DNA of 6,006 nt, taken from contig RFJM01000010.1 in NCBI GenBank assembly GCA_003694905.1, forward strand, positions 1 through 6,006, in the 5' to 3' direction. The translations under genes and the position numbers were made by a program. Shown here in pieces: positions 1-6,006 of the stretch (position 1 is its first letter; the number at the start of each line of letters is the position of its first letter). The notes under the pieces are model-generated. The model had not been told where the DNA came from, did not search any database, and worked only from the letters and a program-made list of their open reading frames with translations. This DNA comes from Caldilineae bacterium (GTDB lineage Bacteria; Chloroflexota; Anaerolineae; J102).

Positions 1-935
1 AATTCGTGTCCTTGCAGGTCATGAACGATCCGGGTCTATCCAACCTGCCGGGGGAGGAGAAACGCAAGCTGATTGAAGAACGCGTAAGGCTGGCCGAGAA
101 ACGCCTGGGGCTGGACCAGCCTTTCCTGCTGCGCAGCGTGCGCTTCCTGCGCAACGCCCTAACCCTGCAACTGGGCCGCGCCCAACTGATGAGCAGCGAC
201 AGCGGCTCACGTCAGGTTCGGCTCATCATCCTGGAGCGGTTACCCACCACCCTGCTGTTGTTCGGGACCTCCAATCTCCTCCTCTTTTTCATCAGCCTCT
301 TCATTGCTTTGGGACTTTCGCGTCACTACGGCAGCCTGCTTGACCGGTTTTTTGTCGCCTTGTCGCCGACCTCGGCGGCACCGGGCTGGTTCTACGCCAT
401 CTTTCTCATCCTCATCTTCGCCGCGCTCCTGCACTGGTTGCCTTTTGGGGGGATGGTCGACGCGCCGCCGCCTGAGTCACCCGTGGCCTACGCCCTCAGC
501 CTGGCCAAACACCTTATCCTTCCGGTGTCGGCTCTGTTGATCAGCGCCATCTTCGTCAGCGTCTATAGCTGGCGTACCTTCTTCCTCATCTACTCCAGCG
601 AGGACTACGTGGAGATGGCCCGCGCCAAGGGCCTGCCCGACCGCAAAGTCGAGCGGCGCTACATCTTGCGACCTACCCTACCCACCATCATCACCAGCTT
701 TGCCCTCACCCTTATTTCCCTGTGGACGGGCGCGCCCATCTTCGAGACGGTGGTCAACTGGCCCGGCCTGGGCCGCACCCTCTTCCAGGCCATTGGCCTC
801 TTCGACACCGCCGTCATCGTGGGTTCTACCGTCATCTTCGCCTATCTGCTGGCTATCACCGTGTTTCTCCTCGACATCATCTATGCTTTGGTCGACCCAC
901 GGGTTCGCATCGGCGGTGCGGGAGGTGCCCAATGA
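1..935 (+). CDS. ABC transporter permease, DppB/OppB-like, 5' end cut by the window edge
   Basis: This is one of the two membrane subunits of a peptide/nickel-family ABC importer and forms half of the translocation channel. The frame is open from base 3. The first possible start in view is GTG at base 6, but the family's first membrane helix should precede this point, so about 20 N-terminal residues probably lie upstream. Numbering from that GTG, family landmarks follow in order: LGLDQP (34-39), the weak GDLG-like LQLGRA (54-59), hydrophobic helices near 80-104, 128-142, 169-188, 228-245 and 268-295, WLPFGG (144-149), the EAA coupling loop YVEMARAKGLP (201-211) that docks onto the ATPases, WPGLGRTLF (252-260), and the terminal DPRVR (297-301). 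The stop overlaps the next permease's start as ATGA, which implies translational coupling. The family is certain; the transported solute is unknown. Confidence 0.93.
   Translation, partial: FVSLQVMNDPGLSNLPGEEKRKLIEERVRLAEKRLGLDQPFLLRSVRFLRNALTLQLGRAQLMSSDSGSRQVRLIILERLPTTLLLFGTSNLLLFFISLFIALGLSRHYGSLLDRFFVALSPTSAAPGWFYAIFLILIFAALLHWLPFGGMVDAPPPESPVAYALSLAKHLILPVSALLISAIFVSVYSWRTFFLIYSSEDYVEMARAKGLPDRKVERRYILRPTLPTIITSFALTLISLWTGAPIFETVVNWPGLGRTLFQAIGLFDTAVIVGSTVIFAYLLAITVFLLDIIYALVDPRVRIGGAGGAQ
920..927 (+). promoter_or_regulatory. Shine-Dalgarno site of the second permease
   Basis: GGGAGGTG lies inside the last codons of the first permease, with the GGAGG core (921-925) six bases before ATG at 932. 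It is the strongest ribosome-binding site in the window. It fixes the start of the second permease at 932, although the same frame stays open upstream to 722. Confidence 0.75.
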
Positions 936-2287
936 GCACGTTTCGTAACGCCCTGCGCGACCTGCGGCGATATCCCTCTGCTCTGACCGGTGTACTGGTC
1001 ATCCTGGCGCTGGTCGTCCTCGCGGCCTACACCTTGATCACCATCCCCTACGAAGAAGCCATTACCCTCTGGCGCGGCGGGGCTGAAGTCTGGTACAAGC
1101 TCCCCAAGAACGCGCCTCCGGCCTGGATCAACCTCTTTCGCGAAAAGAAGCTGCCCGATACTATCATCTTGAACTCGGCCGAAGGTCAGGCCGAAAGGAC
1201 CGACACCGGCGCGTCGGGCGACCAGCACACCTTCGACCTCACCTACACCTTCGACTTCAACTACGACGAATTCCCGCGTGCACTCGTCCTCTACTTCAGG
1301 CCCACCTACAGCGAGAAGACCCCTTTTGTGTCCATCACCTGGCACACACCTGACGGCCGCGATATCCGCATCGCCGACTTCGCCGTTTCCGAGGGCACGG
1401 TCTTCCGCTTCGAACAAGACGAGCGCCTGCAGAGACGGCTCAAGCGCTCGGTAGGTGACTACCCCGCGCAGGTTGCCCTGCTCATGCAGCCCGAGGTGGA
1501 ACCGCCGACACCACTGAAAGGGACCTACCGCCTCAACCTCAGCGTTGTGGCCTTCGAGCCGGAATCGACCCTAGATGCCGAGTTCATCTCCTATGGTCAG
1601 GTCTACGGCATCGCCGGCACCGACCATCAACGCCGCGATCTGAAGATCGCGCTCATGTGGGGGGCACCGGTGGCCCTGGCCTTTGGCCTCCTGGCCGCCA
1701 TGGGTACCACCATCACCACCATGATCATCGCCGCCTTTGGCGTATGGTTCAGCGGCTGGGTGGATGACCTGATTCAGCGTATCACCGAAGTCGTCCTCAT
1801 GCTCCCGTTGCTCCCCATCCTGATCATGGTGGGGACCTTCTACTCTCGCAGCATCTGGCTCATGCTGGGCGTTACCATCCTGCTCAGCATCTTCGGCGGC
1901 AGCATCAAGACCTATCGCGCCATCTTCATGCAGATCCGCGAATCGCCGTACATCGAGGCAGCACAGGCCTACGGCGCCGGAGATCTGCGTATTGTGCTGC
2001 GCTACCTGGTGCCCCGTATCGTGCCCGTGCTCATCCCCCAACTGGTCACCCTGATCCCCACCTACGTCTTTCTCGAGGCATCTCTCGCCGTCTTGGGATT
2101 GGGTGATCCCATCCTGCCCACCTGGGGCAAGGTCATCCAGGCCGCGCTCAGCCAGGGCGCCCTGTACAAGGGGCTCTACTATTGGGTGCTCGAACCCGCC
2201 GGTCTGCTCATGCTTACCGGTTTGGGCTTTGCCATGGTAGGATTCGCCCTCGACCGCATCTTCAACCCACGTCTCCGCGGACTCTAG
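932..2287 (+). CDS. ABC transporter permease, DppC/OppC-like, with a large extracytoplasmic insert
   Basis: This is the second channel subunit of the importer. ATG at 932 gives 451 residues and is chosen for its strong ribosome-binding site and its ATGA overlap with the previous gene; the open frame further upstream is a shadow of that gene. DppC proteins are usually near 300 residues. Here the first helix (about 17-39) is followed by a hydrophilic stretch of roughly 190 residues before the family signature resumes at GTDHQRRDL (229-237; usual form GTDxxGRD, here with Arg for Gly). Helices follow near 240-272, 283-301, 308-323, 361-386 and 420-440. Other landmarks are FSGWVDD (273-279), the EAA coupling loop YIEAAQAYGAGD (340-351), LAVLGLGDP (385-393), PTWG (396-399) and the terminal NPRLRG (445-450). 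The family assignment is firm. The insert resembles nothing I recognise and could contact the binding protein or the solute. Confidence 0.94.
   Translation: MSTFRNALRDLRRYPSALTGVLVILALVVLAAYTLITIPYEEAITLWRGGAEVWYKLPKNAPPAWINLFREKKLPDTIILNSAEGQAERTDTGASGDQHTFDLTYTFDFNYDEFPRALVLYFRPTYSEKTPFVSITWHTPDGRDIRIADFAVSEGTVFRFEQDERLQRRLKRSVGDYPAQVALLMQPEVEPPTPLKGTYRLNLSVVAFEPESTLDAEFISYGQVYGIAGTDHQRRDLKIALMWGAPVALAFGLLAAMGTTITTMIIAAFGVWFSGWVDDLIQRITEVVLMLPLLPILIMVGTFYSRSIWLMLGVTILLSIFGGSIKTYRAIFMQIRESPYIEAAQAYGAGDLRIVLRYLVPRIVPVLIPQLVTLIPTYVFLEASLAVLGLGDPILPTWGKVIQAALSQGALYKGLYYWVLEPAGLLMLTGLGFAMVGFALDRIFNPRLRGL
1055..1615 (+). other. Inserted extracytoplasmic domain of the DppC-like permease
   Basis: This covers residues about 42-228 of the second permease, between membrane helices 1 and 2. 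In the usual topology (N-terminus inside) that loop faces outward. The segment has no helix hydrophobic enough to span a membrane. Stretches of alternating aromatic and polar residues around 99-125 and 130-162 suggest beta-strands, perhaps a small sandwich fold. It contains no cysteine and no motif I recognise. The coding frame is continuous, with base composition like the flanks, so this is a real part of the protein and not a frameshift or inserted element. The fold is inferred only from residue pattern. Confidence 0.7.
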
Positions 2288-2293
2288 CATACC

Positions 2294-3307
2294 ATGTCGA
2301 ACCAAACGCTGCTGCAGATCAACAACCTCGTCCTCTACTTCCGCACAACTTTGGGCGTGGTGCAGGCGGTCGATCATGTCGACCTCGAACTAAAACGCAA
2401 CGAAGCGATGGTCATCTTGGGTGAGTCGGGTTGCGGCAAGACCTCCCTGGCCCGCGCTCTCCTGCGTCTTCTCCCGCGCAACGTCGATACCTTCGACGGC
2501 AGCATCCGCCTGAACGGCCAGGATGTGATGCAGCTCAGCGACGAGGAATTCCGCCAGAACGTCCGTTGGCTCCGTATCTCCTTCGTTCCCCAGGCAGCCA
2601 TGAATGCCTTAAACCCGGTCTTGCGGGTGGGCGATCAGGTGGCCGAACCCCTCATCGAGCATCTCAACATCGAGCGGGAAGAGGCCATCGCCCGGGCACA
2701 CGAAGCCTTCCGCAATGTGGGCGTGCCGGCCGATTTCCTCAATCGCTATGCCTTCGAACTCAGCGGCGGTATGCGGCAGCGGGTAGCCATTGCCATGGCC
2801 CTGGTCACCGGCCCCGACCTCATCATCCTGGATGAGCCCACCTCGGCCCTGGATGTCCTCACCCAGGCCAACATCATGAACGTGCTCAAGCGCATCAAGC
2901 AGGACCTGGACACCAGCTTCATCTTGATCACCCATGACATCGCCACGTCCAGCGAGCTGGCCGATCGGGTTGCGGTCATGTACGCGGGGCAGATTGTGGA
3001 AGTGAGTGACGCCAGGCATTTTTTCACGATGCCCCGGCATCCCTATGCTCAGGGGCTCATGGCCAGCGTCCCCCGCCTGCGCGAGAAACAGGAACCGACC
3101 TTCATCCCCGGCCAGCCCCCCAGCCTGCTTAACCCGCCCGGCGGCTGTCGCTTCGCCGACCGCTGTCCCGCCCGCTTCGAGCGCTGCGATACCGATCCGC
3201 CTCTCTACACTTTCTCCGATCGTCACATGGTCCGCTGCTGGCTGTACGAGAGCACAACCCAGCCCGTTGATGTCCTGCGCGGCGGCACCGATCAACCCCT
3301 CAGCTGA
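2294..3307 (+). CDS. ABC transporter ATPase, DppD/OppD-like
   Basis: This is a cytoplasmic ATP-hydrolysing subunit, expected to pair with the next gene's product to drive import. All motor motifs are intact in 337 residues: Walker A GESGCGKT (43-50), Q-loop Gln100 followed by AAMNALNP, signature LSGGM (156-160), Walker B LIILDE (176-181), D-loop SALD (184-187) and switch His214. The C-terminal oligopeptide-family extension has HPYAQGL (249-255), PGQPPSL (272-278) and four cysteines, 285, 291, 298 and 315, in the spacing known to hold a 4Fe-4S cluster in related OppD/DppD proteins. ATG at 2294 is the first possible start: the upstream gene's TAG is in the same frame, separated by only two codons. 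No clear Shine-Dalgarno is seen, so translation may depend on reinitiation. The family is certain; the substrate is not determined. Confidence 0.95.
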   Translation: MSNQTLLQINNLVLYFRTTLGVVQAVDHVDLELKRNEAMVILGESGCGKTSLARALLRLLPRNVDTFDGSIRLNGQDVMQLSDEEFRQNVRWLRISFVPQAAMNALNPVLRVGDQVAEPLIEHLNIEREEAIARAHEAFRNVGVPADFLNRYAFELSGGMRQRVAIAMALVTGPDLIILDEPTSALDVLTQANIMNVLKRIKQDLDTSFILITHDIATSSELADRVAVMYAGQIVEVSDARHFFTMPRHPYAQGLMASVPRLREKQEPTFIPGQPPSLLNPPGGCRFADRCPARFERCDTDPPLYTFSDRHMVRCWLYESTTQPVDVLRGGTDQPLS

Positions 3308-3318
3308 CCCCCTGCCCC

Positions 3319-4362
3319 ATGCCTGCAATGACCACCGACCTCCAAACCCCTCCTCAGACCGCCCCCCTGTCCTCGGCCCCCGCGCATGACGAGCCCTTGC
3401 TGCAGGTGAAAGACCTGCACACCTGGTTCGAGCTACGGCGCTGGGGTTTTGGCCACGCCGGCCATGTGCGAGCGGTAGACGGCGTCACCTTTGACCTTCA
3501 TCGCGGCGAGGCCGTCGCCGTGGTGGGCGAAAGCGGGTGTGGCAAATCCAGCCTGATGAAGACCATCCTCGGTCTGCACCGCCCCACCCGCGGGGAGGTG
3601 TTCTTCGCCGGCCGGGCCCTCAGCAAACTGAAGCGGGATGAACTGCGCTGGTATCGTTCCCAGGTGGGGTATGTTCAGCAGGATCCTTTCGGAGCCTTGC
3701 CGCCTTTCCTCAACGTCCGGCGCATTCTGGAAGAGCCCCTCATCGTTAACGGCGTCAAAGACCGGGCCGAGCGTGAGCGCCGCGTGCAAGAGGTGATGGA
3801 AGAGGTGCGCTTGCTGCCGGTGGAAGACTTCATCACCAAGTTCCCGCACCAAATCAGCGGCGGCCAGCAACAACGTGTAGTCATCGCTCGCGCCATGATC
3901 CTGCGCCCGCAGCTCATCGTCGCGGATGAGCCGGTGTCCATGCTCGATGCCTCGGTCCGCGTCGAGATCCTGCGGCTGCTGCAGCGGTTGCAGCGCGATC
4001 ACAACATCGCCCTCATCTACATCACGCACGATCTCTCCACCGTGCGCTACTTCACCAGGCGGGTGTTTGTCATGTACGCCGGCAAGATCATCGAAGAAGC
4101 CGATGTGGATGACCTGTTAGAACAACCCCACCATCCCTATGCGCGCGCGTTGCTTTCCGCCATCCCCGATCCGGATCCGCAGAATGCGCTGATCATGCGC
4201 GATGTCCCGCCCGGCGAGCCTCCCAGCCTGGTCAACCCGCCCCCCGGCTGTCGTTTCCATCCCCGTTGCCCTCAGGTCGAGCGCGGCCTGTGCGATGTCA
4301 AGGTCCCACCGGATATCGAGGTGGCACCGGGACACCGGGTCAAATGCTGGCTGTATGATTGA
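3319..4362 (+). CDS. ABC transporter ATPase, DppF/OppF-like
   Basis: This is the second cytoplasmic ATPase, predicted to form the motor heterodimer with the DppD-like subunit. Motifs over 347 residues: Walker A GESGCGKS (70-77), Q-loop Gln121 in QQDPFGALPPF, signature ISGGQ (179-183, Ile for the usual Leu) followed by QQR, Walker B LIVADE (199-204), D-loop SMLD (207-210) and switch His237. The C-terminal extension has HPYARALL (272-279), PPGEPPSL (297-304) and cysteines 311, 317, 325 and 343, matching a 4Fe-4S site. The first 25 residues are a Pro/Thr/Ser-rich tail ahead of the ATPase fold. ATG at 3319 is taken as the start; ATG at 3328 is an alternative. Neither has a visible Shine-Dalgarno, and the upstream bases are pyrimidine-rich. 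The gap after the previous gene is 11 bases. Confidence 0.95.
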   Translation: MPAMTTDLQTPPQTAPLSSAPAHDEPLLQVKDLHTWFELRRWGFGHAGHVRAVDGVTFDLHRGEAVAVVGESGCGKSSLMKTILGLHRPTRGEVFFAGRALSKLKRDELRWYRSQVGYVQQDPFGALPPFLNVRRILEEPLIVNGVKDRAERERRVQEVMEEVRLLPVEDFITKFPHQISGGQQQRVVIARAMILRPQLIVADEPVSMLDASVRVEILRLLQRLQRDHNIALIYITHDLSTVRYFTRRVFVMYAGKIIEEADVDDLLEQPHHPYARALLSAIPDPDPQNALIMRDVPPGEPPSLVNPPPGCRFHPRCPQVERGLCDVKVPPDIEVAPGHRVKCWLYD

Positions 4363-4363
4363 C

Positions 4364-4368
4364 GGGAG
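4364..4368 (+). promoter_or_regulatory. Shine-Dalgarno site of the small membrane protein
   Basis: GGGAG stands eight bases before ATG at 4377, just after the DppF-like gene's stop. It supports ATG at 4377 over the in-frame TTG at 4359, which has no comparable site upstream and would overlap the previous gene. Confidence 0.6.
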
Positions 4369-4376
4369 CTTTGCTC

Positions 4377-4583
4377 ATGGTTGATGTCAATTCCGTTCGC
4401 TGGATGATCGCCGGAAGCGTGCTCTTGTTGCTGGGCGTGCTCTTTCCCTTGCTCATGGTGCTGCGCGTCGTCGAGCCCAGTTTCTTGCTCAGTTTTCTGA
4501 GCTTTGCGGCCTCGATGGGCGGGTTACTGGTGGGCATGGTGGGCGTGGTCACCCACACGACCCGAGGTCGAGGGCCATACTGA
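4377..4583 (+). CDS. Small two-helix membrane protein of unknown function
   Basis: I do not recognise this protein. From ATG at 4377 it is 68 residues, with two strongly hydrophobic stretches at about 9-29 and 36-59 separated by a short polar turn containing VVEPS (31-35). It ends in a basic, polar tail (HTTRGRGPY, 60-68). By the positive-inside rule the basic tail suggests both ends are cytoplasmic, giving a hairpin; this is a prediction only. Reality is supported by a good ribosome-binding site, a fit between its neighbours with only 14 bases before it, and a TGATG junction (1-base overlap) with the oxidoreductase gene after it. It could be an accessory subunit of the importer, a membrane anchor for a neighbouring enzyme, or unrelated. 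A longer reading from TTG at 4359 would add six residues. Confidence 0.7.
   Translation: MVDVNSVRWMIAGSVLLLLGVLFPLLMVLRVVEPSFLLSFLSFAASMGGLLVGMVGVVTHTTRGRGPY
4569..4574 (+). promoter_or_regulatory. Probable Shine-Dalgarno site of the oxidoreductase gene
   Basis: CGAGGG lies eight bases before ATG at 4583, within the last codons of the small membrane protein gene. Together with the TGATG stop/start junction it supports 4583 as the start and suggests coupled translation. Confidence 0.5.
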
Positions 4584-5539
4584 TGCCCACCGGCGTTGAC
4601 TTTGGCTGGATCCTGCCCCATGGCCGCGCCCGCATGCCCTCCGGTGGTTTGGCGGCGCTGGCCGCCCAGGCACAAACCGTGCTGGACGCGGCCCGAGGTC
4701 ATGTTCGTAGCCTCTGGATTGCCGACCACTTCATGGCCGGTGACGACGGCACCGCTCCCCTGCCGGAAGCCCTAACCACCCTGGCCTACCTGGCAGCGAA
4801 GATCCCGGATGTGCGGCTGGGCACGCTGGTTTTGGGACAAAACTACCGCAATCCGGCCCTGCTGGCCAAGATGGCCGCCACGCTGCAGGTGCTTTCGGGC
4901 GGACGCTTTGTCTGCGGCATCGGTGCGGGATGGAAGGAGGAGGAGTATCGGGCCTACGGTTACGAGTTTCCGTCCGCAGCGGTCCGCATCGCGCAAATGG
5001 TCGAGGCTGTGCAGATCTGCCGGCTGATGTGGGATCCGGGCCGCCGTCAGGCCACGTTCCACGGCCGTTACTATCGCATCGACCGCGCCACCTGCGAACC
5101 CAAGCCCGTGCCGGCCCCACCTGTCCTCATCGGCGGAGGCGGCGAAAAGCTGACCCTACGCGCGGTCGCCGAGTATGCCGACTGGTGGAATTTGCCGGGC
5201 GTATCTCCGGACGAGTTTGCCCGCAAGACGGCCATCCTGGCCCGGCACTGCGGGACTGTGGGCCGCGACCCGGCAGTGATTCTCAAGAGCTGGAAAGGCG
5301 TGGTAGCCATCGCGCGCACCCGCGAGGAGGCCGCAGCACACCTGCACGGTTACCCCATCTGGCCGGGCGACGTGCCCCTGCTGGGGACGCCGGAGGATAT
5401 ACGGGAGCAGATCGGCGCCTATGTCCGGGCCGGGGTACAGAGCTTCATGTTGGAATTTGCCGATGAGCCGGCGACCGAGGGGGTGCGTTTGTTTGCGGAA
5501 GAGGTGGCGCCGGCTTTCCGGGCAGAGAGCAGGGCATGA
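4583..5539 (+). CDS. Luciferase-like (LLM class) flavin/F420-dependent oxidoreductase
   Basis: This is a predicted soluble TIM-barrel redox enzyme of the bacterial luciferase-like superfamily. Members use reduced FMN or coenzyme F420 to oxidise or reduce small molecules. At 318 residues it has the usual length and motif order: LWIADHF (44-50), VRLGTLV (77-83), YRNPALLAKM (88-97), LSGGRFVCGIGAGW (104-117), EYRAYG (121-126), the FHGRYY stretch (159-164), PPVLIGGGGE (179-188) and the YADWWN cofactor-region motif (198-203). The YRNPALLAKMA and GIGAGW segments resemble the F420-dependent branch more than classical luciferases, but cofactor choice cannot be settled by eye. It starts one base inside the small membrane gene and its TGA overlaps the next start as ATGA, so it is co-transcribed with the transporter and the URO-D-like gene. 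The substrate is unknown. Confidence 0.93.
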   Translation: MPTGVDFGWILPHGRARMPSGGLAALAAQAQTVLDAARGHVRSLWIADHFMAGDDGTAPLPEALTTLAYLAAKIPDVRLGTLVLGQNYRNPALLAKMAATLQVLSGGRFVCGIGAGWKEEEYRAYGYEFPSAAVRIAQMVEAVQICRLMWDPGRRQATFHGRYYRIDRATCEPKPVPAPPVLIGGGGEKLTLRAVAEYADWWNLPGVSPDEFARKTAILARHCGTVGRDPAVILKSWKGVVAIARTREEAAAHLHGYPIWPGDVPLLGTPEDIREQIGAYVRAGVQSFMLEFADEPATEGVRLFAEEVAPAFRAESRA

Positions 5540-6006
5540 CCGGCCGAGAACGCGCCCGACTGGCCTTTGCCCACCGCGAGCCGGACCGGGTGCCCCTCTT
5601 CGAGCTGAGTATTGACAATCCCACCGCATCCTATGTGTTGGGGCGCGAGGCCTGGTGTGGGTTTGGCGGCTATGTGCGAGGGGTCCTGCAGAATCGCGCC
5701 ATGCGCGAGGGTTGGTACGAAGCCTACCATCGCCGTCGCATCGCCGACGAGATCGCGCTGTGGCGCGCTCTGGACCTGGACGTCTACCCCAACGCAGCAC
5801 CCGTTCCCCGGCATCCCTCTGTGCCCGAGCAGGTTGAGGAAAACCGCTGGCGCTTCGACGACCCGGCTACAGGTCTGTGGACGGAGTGCGTGTACGCGCC
5901 GGAGAGCGACATGTACGACCAGGTCGATTCCAGCCTGCGCCGGGAAGGACTGCCGGCGTTGGCCCGTCTCACCGAGGCCCTGGAAGCATCCGAGCCCTCT
6001 GTGGAC
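5536..6006 (+). CDS. Uroporphyrinogen decarboxylase (URO-D) superfamily protein, 3' end cut by the window edge
   Basis: The first 157 codons are visible and the frame is open to the window end. It begins at ATG 5536 in an ATGA overlap with the oxidoreductase gene, after a weak purine-rich stretch. The opening (TGRERARLAFAHREPDRVP, residues 2-20) is the hallmark N-terminus of URO-D superfamily proteins: a helix followed by the EPDRVP turn into the first barrel strand. True HemE continues into an RQAGR motif that binds the porphyrin carboxylates; here the corresponding region reads LFELSIDNPTASYVLG (21-36), so porphyrin decarboxylation is unlikely. Such divergent members include cobamide-dependent methyltransferases (MtaA, MtbA and CmuA types) and many uncharacterised proteins. 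The zinc-ligand region that would support a methyltransferase lies beyond the window. Confidence is high for the superfamily and low for the activity. Confidence 0.82.
   Translation, partial: MTGRERARLAFAHREPDRVPLFELSIDNPTASYVLGREAWCGFGGYVRGVLQNRAMREGWYEAYHRRRIADEIALWRALDLDVYPNAAPVPRHPSVPEQVEENRWRFDDPATGLWTECVYAPESDMYDQVDSSLRREGLPALARLTEALEASEPSVD

Noticed and set aside
1..5. Window beginning AATTC, as if at an EcoRI cut from a cloned fragment
   Set aside because: GAATTC also occurs uncut at 1268 and 2546, and a five-base match at an arbitrary window edge is easily chance.
722..931. An N-terminal extension of the second permease, since its frame is open back to GTG at 722
   Set aside because: The extension has Arg/His/Pro-rich shadow composition, lies fully within the first permease, and ignores the strong ribosome-binding site before ATG 932.
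1571..2377. A 268-codon open frame on the minus strand opposite the DppC-like permease
   Set aside because: Its translation is rich in Asp, Gly, His and Gln with no family motif, as expected for the complement of a GC-rich gene. The + strand has an unmistakable permease here.
2609..3328. A 239-codon open frame on the minus strand opposite the DppD-like ATPase
   Set aside because: It has no recognisable motif and lies entirely against a gene with every ABC ATPase motif intact.
3040..4150. Similar stretches shared by the two ATPase genes (for example CATCCCTATG near 3039 and CATCCCTATG near 4132)
   Set aside because: Both encode the conserved HPYA segment of paralogous DppD/DppF proteins, so this is family homology and not a recombination repeat.
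4359..4376. A longer form of the small membrane protein from TTG at 4359
   Set aside because: It would overlap the previous gene's stop and has no ribosome-binding site. ATG at 4377 has GGGAG at good spacing.
4529..4548. A short imperfect tandem repeat (GTGGGCATG / GTGGGCGTG)
   Set aside because: It encodes the Gly/Val/Met run of the second membrane helix in the small protein and is explained by coding of a hydrophobic segment.
5156..5800. A 214-codon minus-strand frame across the oxidoreductase/URO-D junction
   Set aside because: It is an Arg/Gly/Pro-rich low-information translation opposite two well-supported genes that overlap by four bases.

Overview
The window is GC-rich bacterial or archaeal DNA, and all seven genes lie on the + strand with almost no spacer. 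Neighbouring genes either overlap by 1-4 bases or are 6-13 bases apart, so this looks like the interior of one polycistronic transcription unit. No promoter, terminator, RNA gene, insertion sequence or CRISPR array is visible. Both ends cut through a gene: the first permease has lost its start and the last gene has lost its 3' part. An F420-type luciferase-like oxidoreductase, a URO-D-like protein and a long-insert DppC-type permease together suggest Chloroflexota (Anaerolineae or relatives). This is an impression from gene content, not a proof; Actinobacteriota or an archaeon remain possible.

Layout: bases 1-4362 encode the membrane and ATPase half of an oligopeptide/dipeptide (Opp/Dpp/nickel) family ABC importer. 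It comprises a DppB-like permease (1-935, 5' truncated), a DppC-like permease with an unusually large extracytoplasmic insert (932-2287), a DppD-like ATPase (2294-3307) and a DppF-like ATPase (3319-4362). The solute-binding protein that should complete the system is absent and presumably lies upstream. Bases 4377-4583 encode a 68-residue protein with two predicted membrane helices. Bases 4583-5539 encode a luciferase-like (LLM class) flavin/F420-dependent oxidoreductase. Bases 5536-6006 hold the first 157 codons of a uroporphyrinogen decarboxylase (URO-D) superfamily protein that lacks the porphyrin-binding arginine motif of true HemE, so it may be a cobamide-linked methyltransferase relative.

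Working model (inference): the transporter imports a solute that the LLM oxidoreductase and the URO-D-like protein help to process. The substrate cannot be read from the sequence. The importer family is named for peptides but also carries oligosaccharides, nickel and other solutes. The points most worth a second look are the roughly 190-residue insert in the second permease, the coupling of a complete importer core to an LLM/URO-D enzyme pair, and the unnamed small membrane protein between them.
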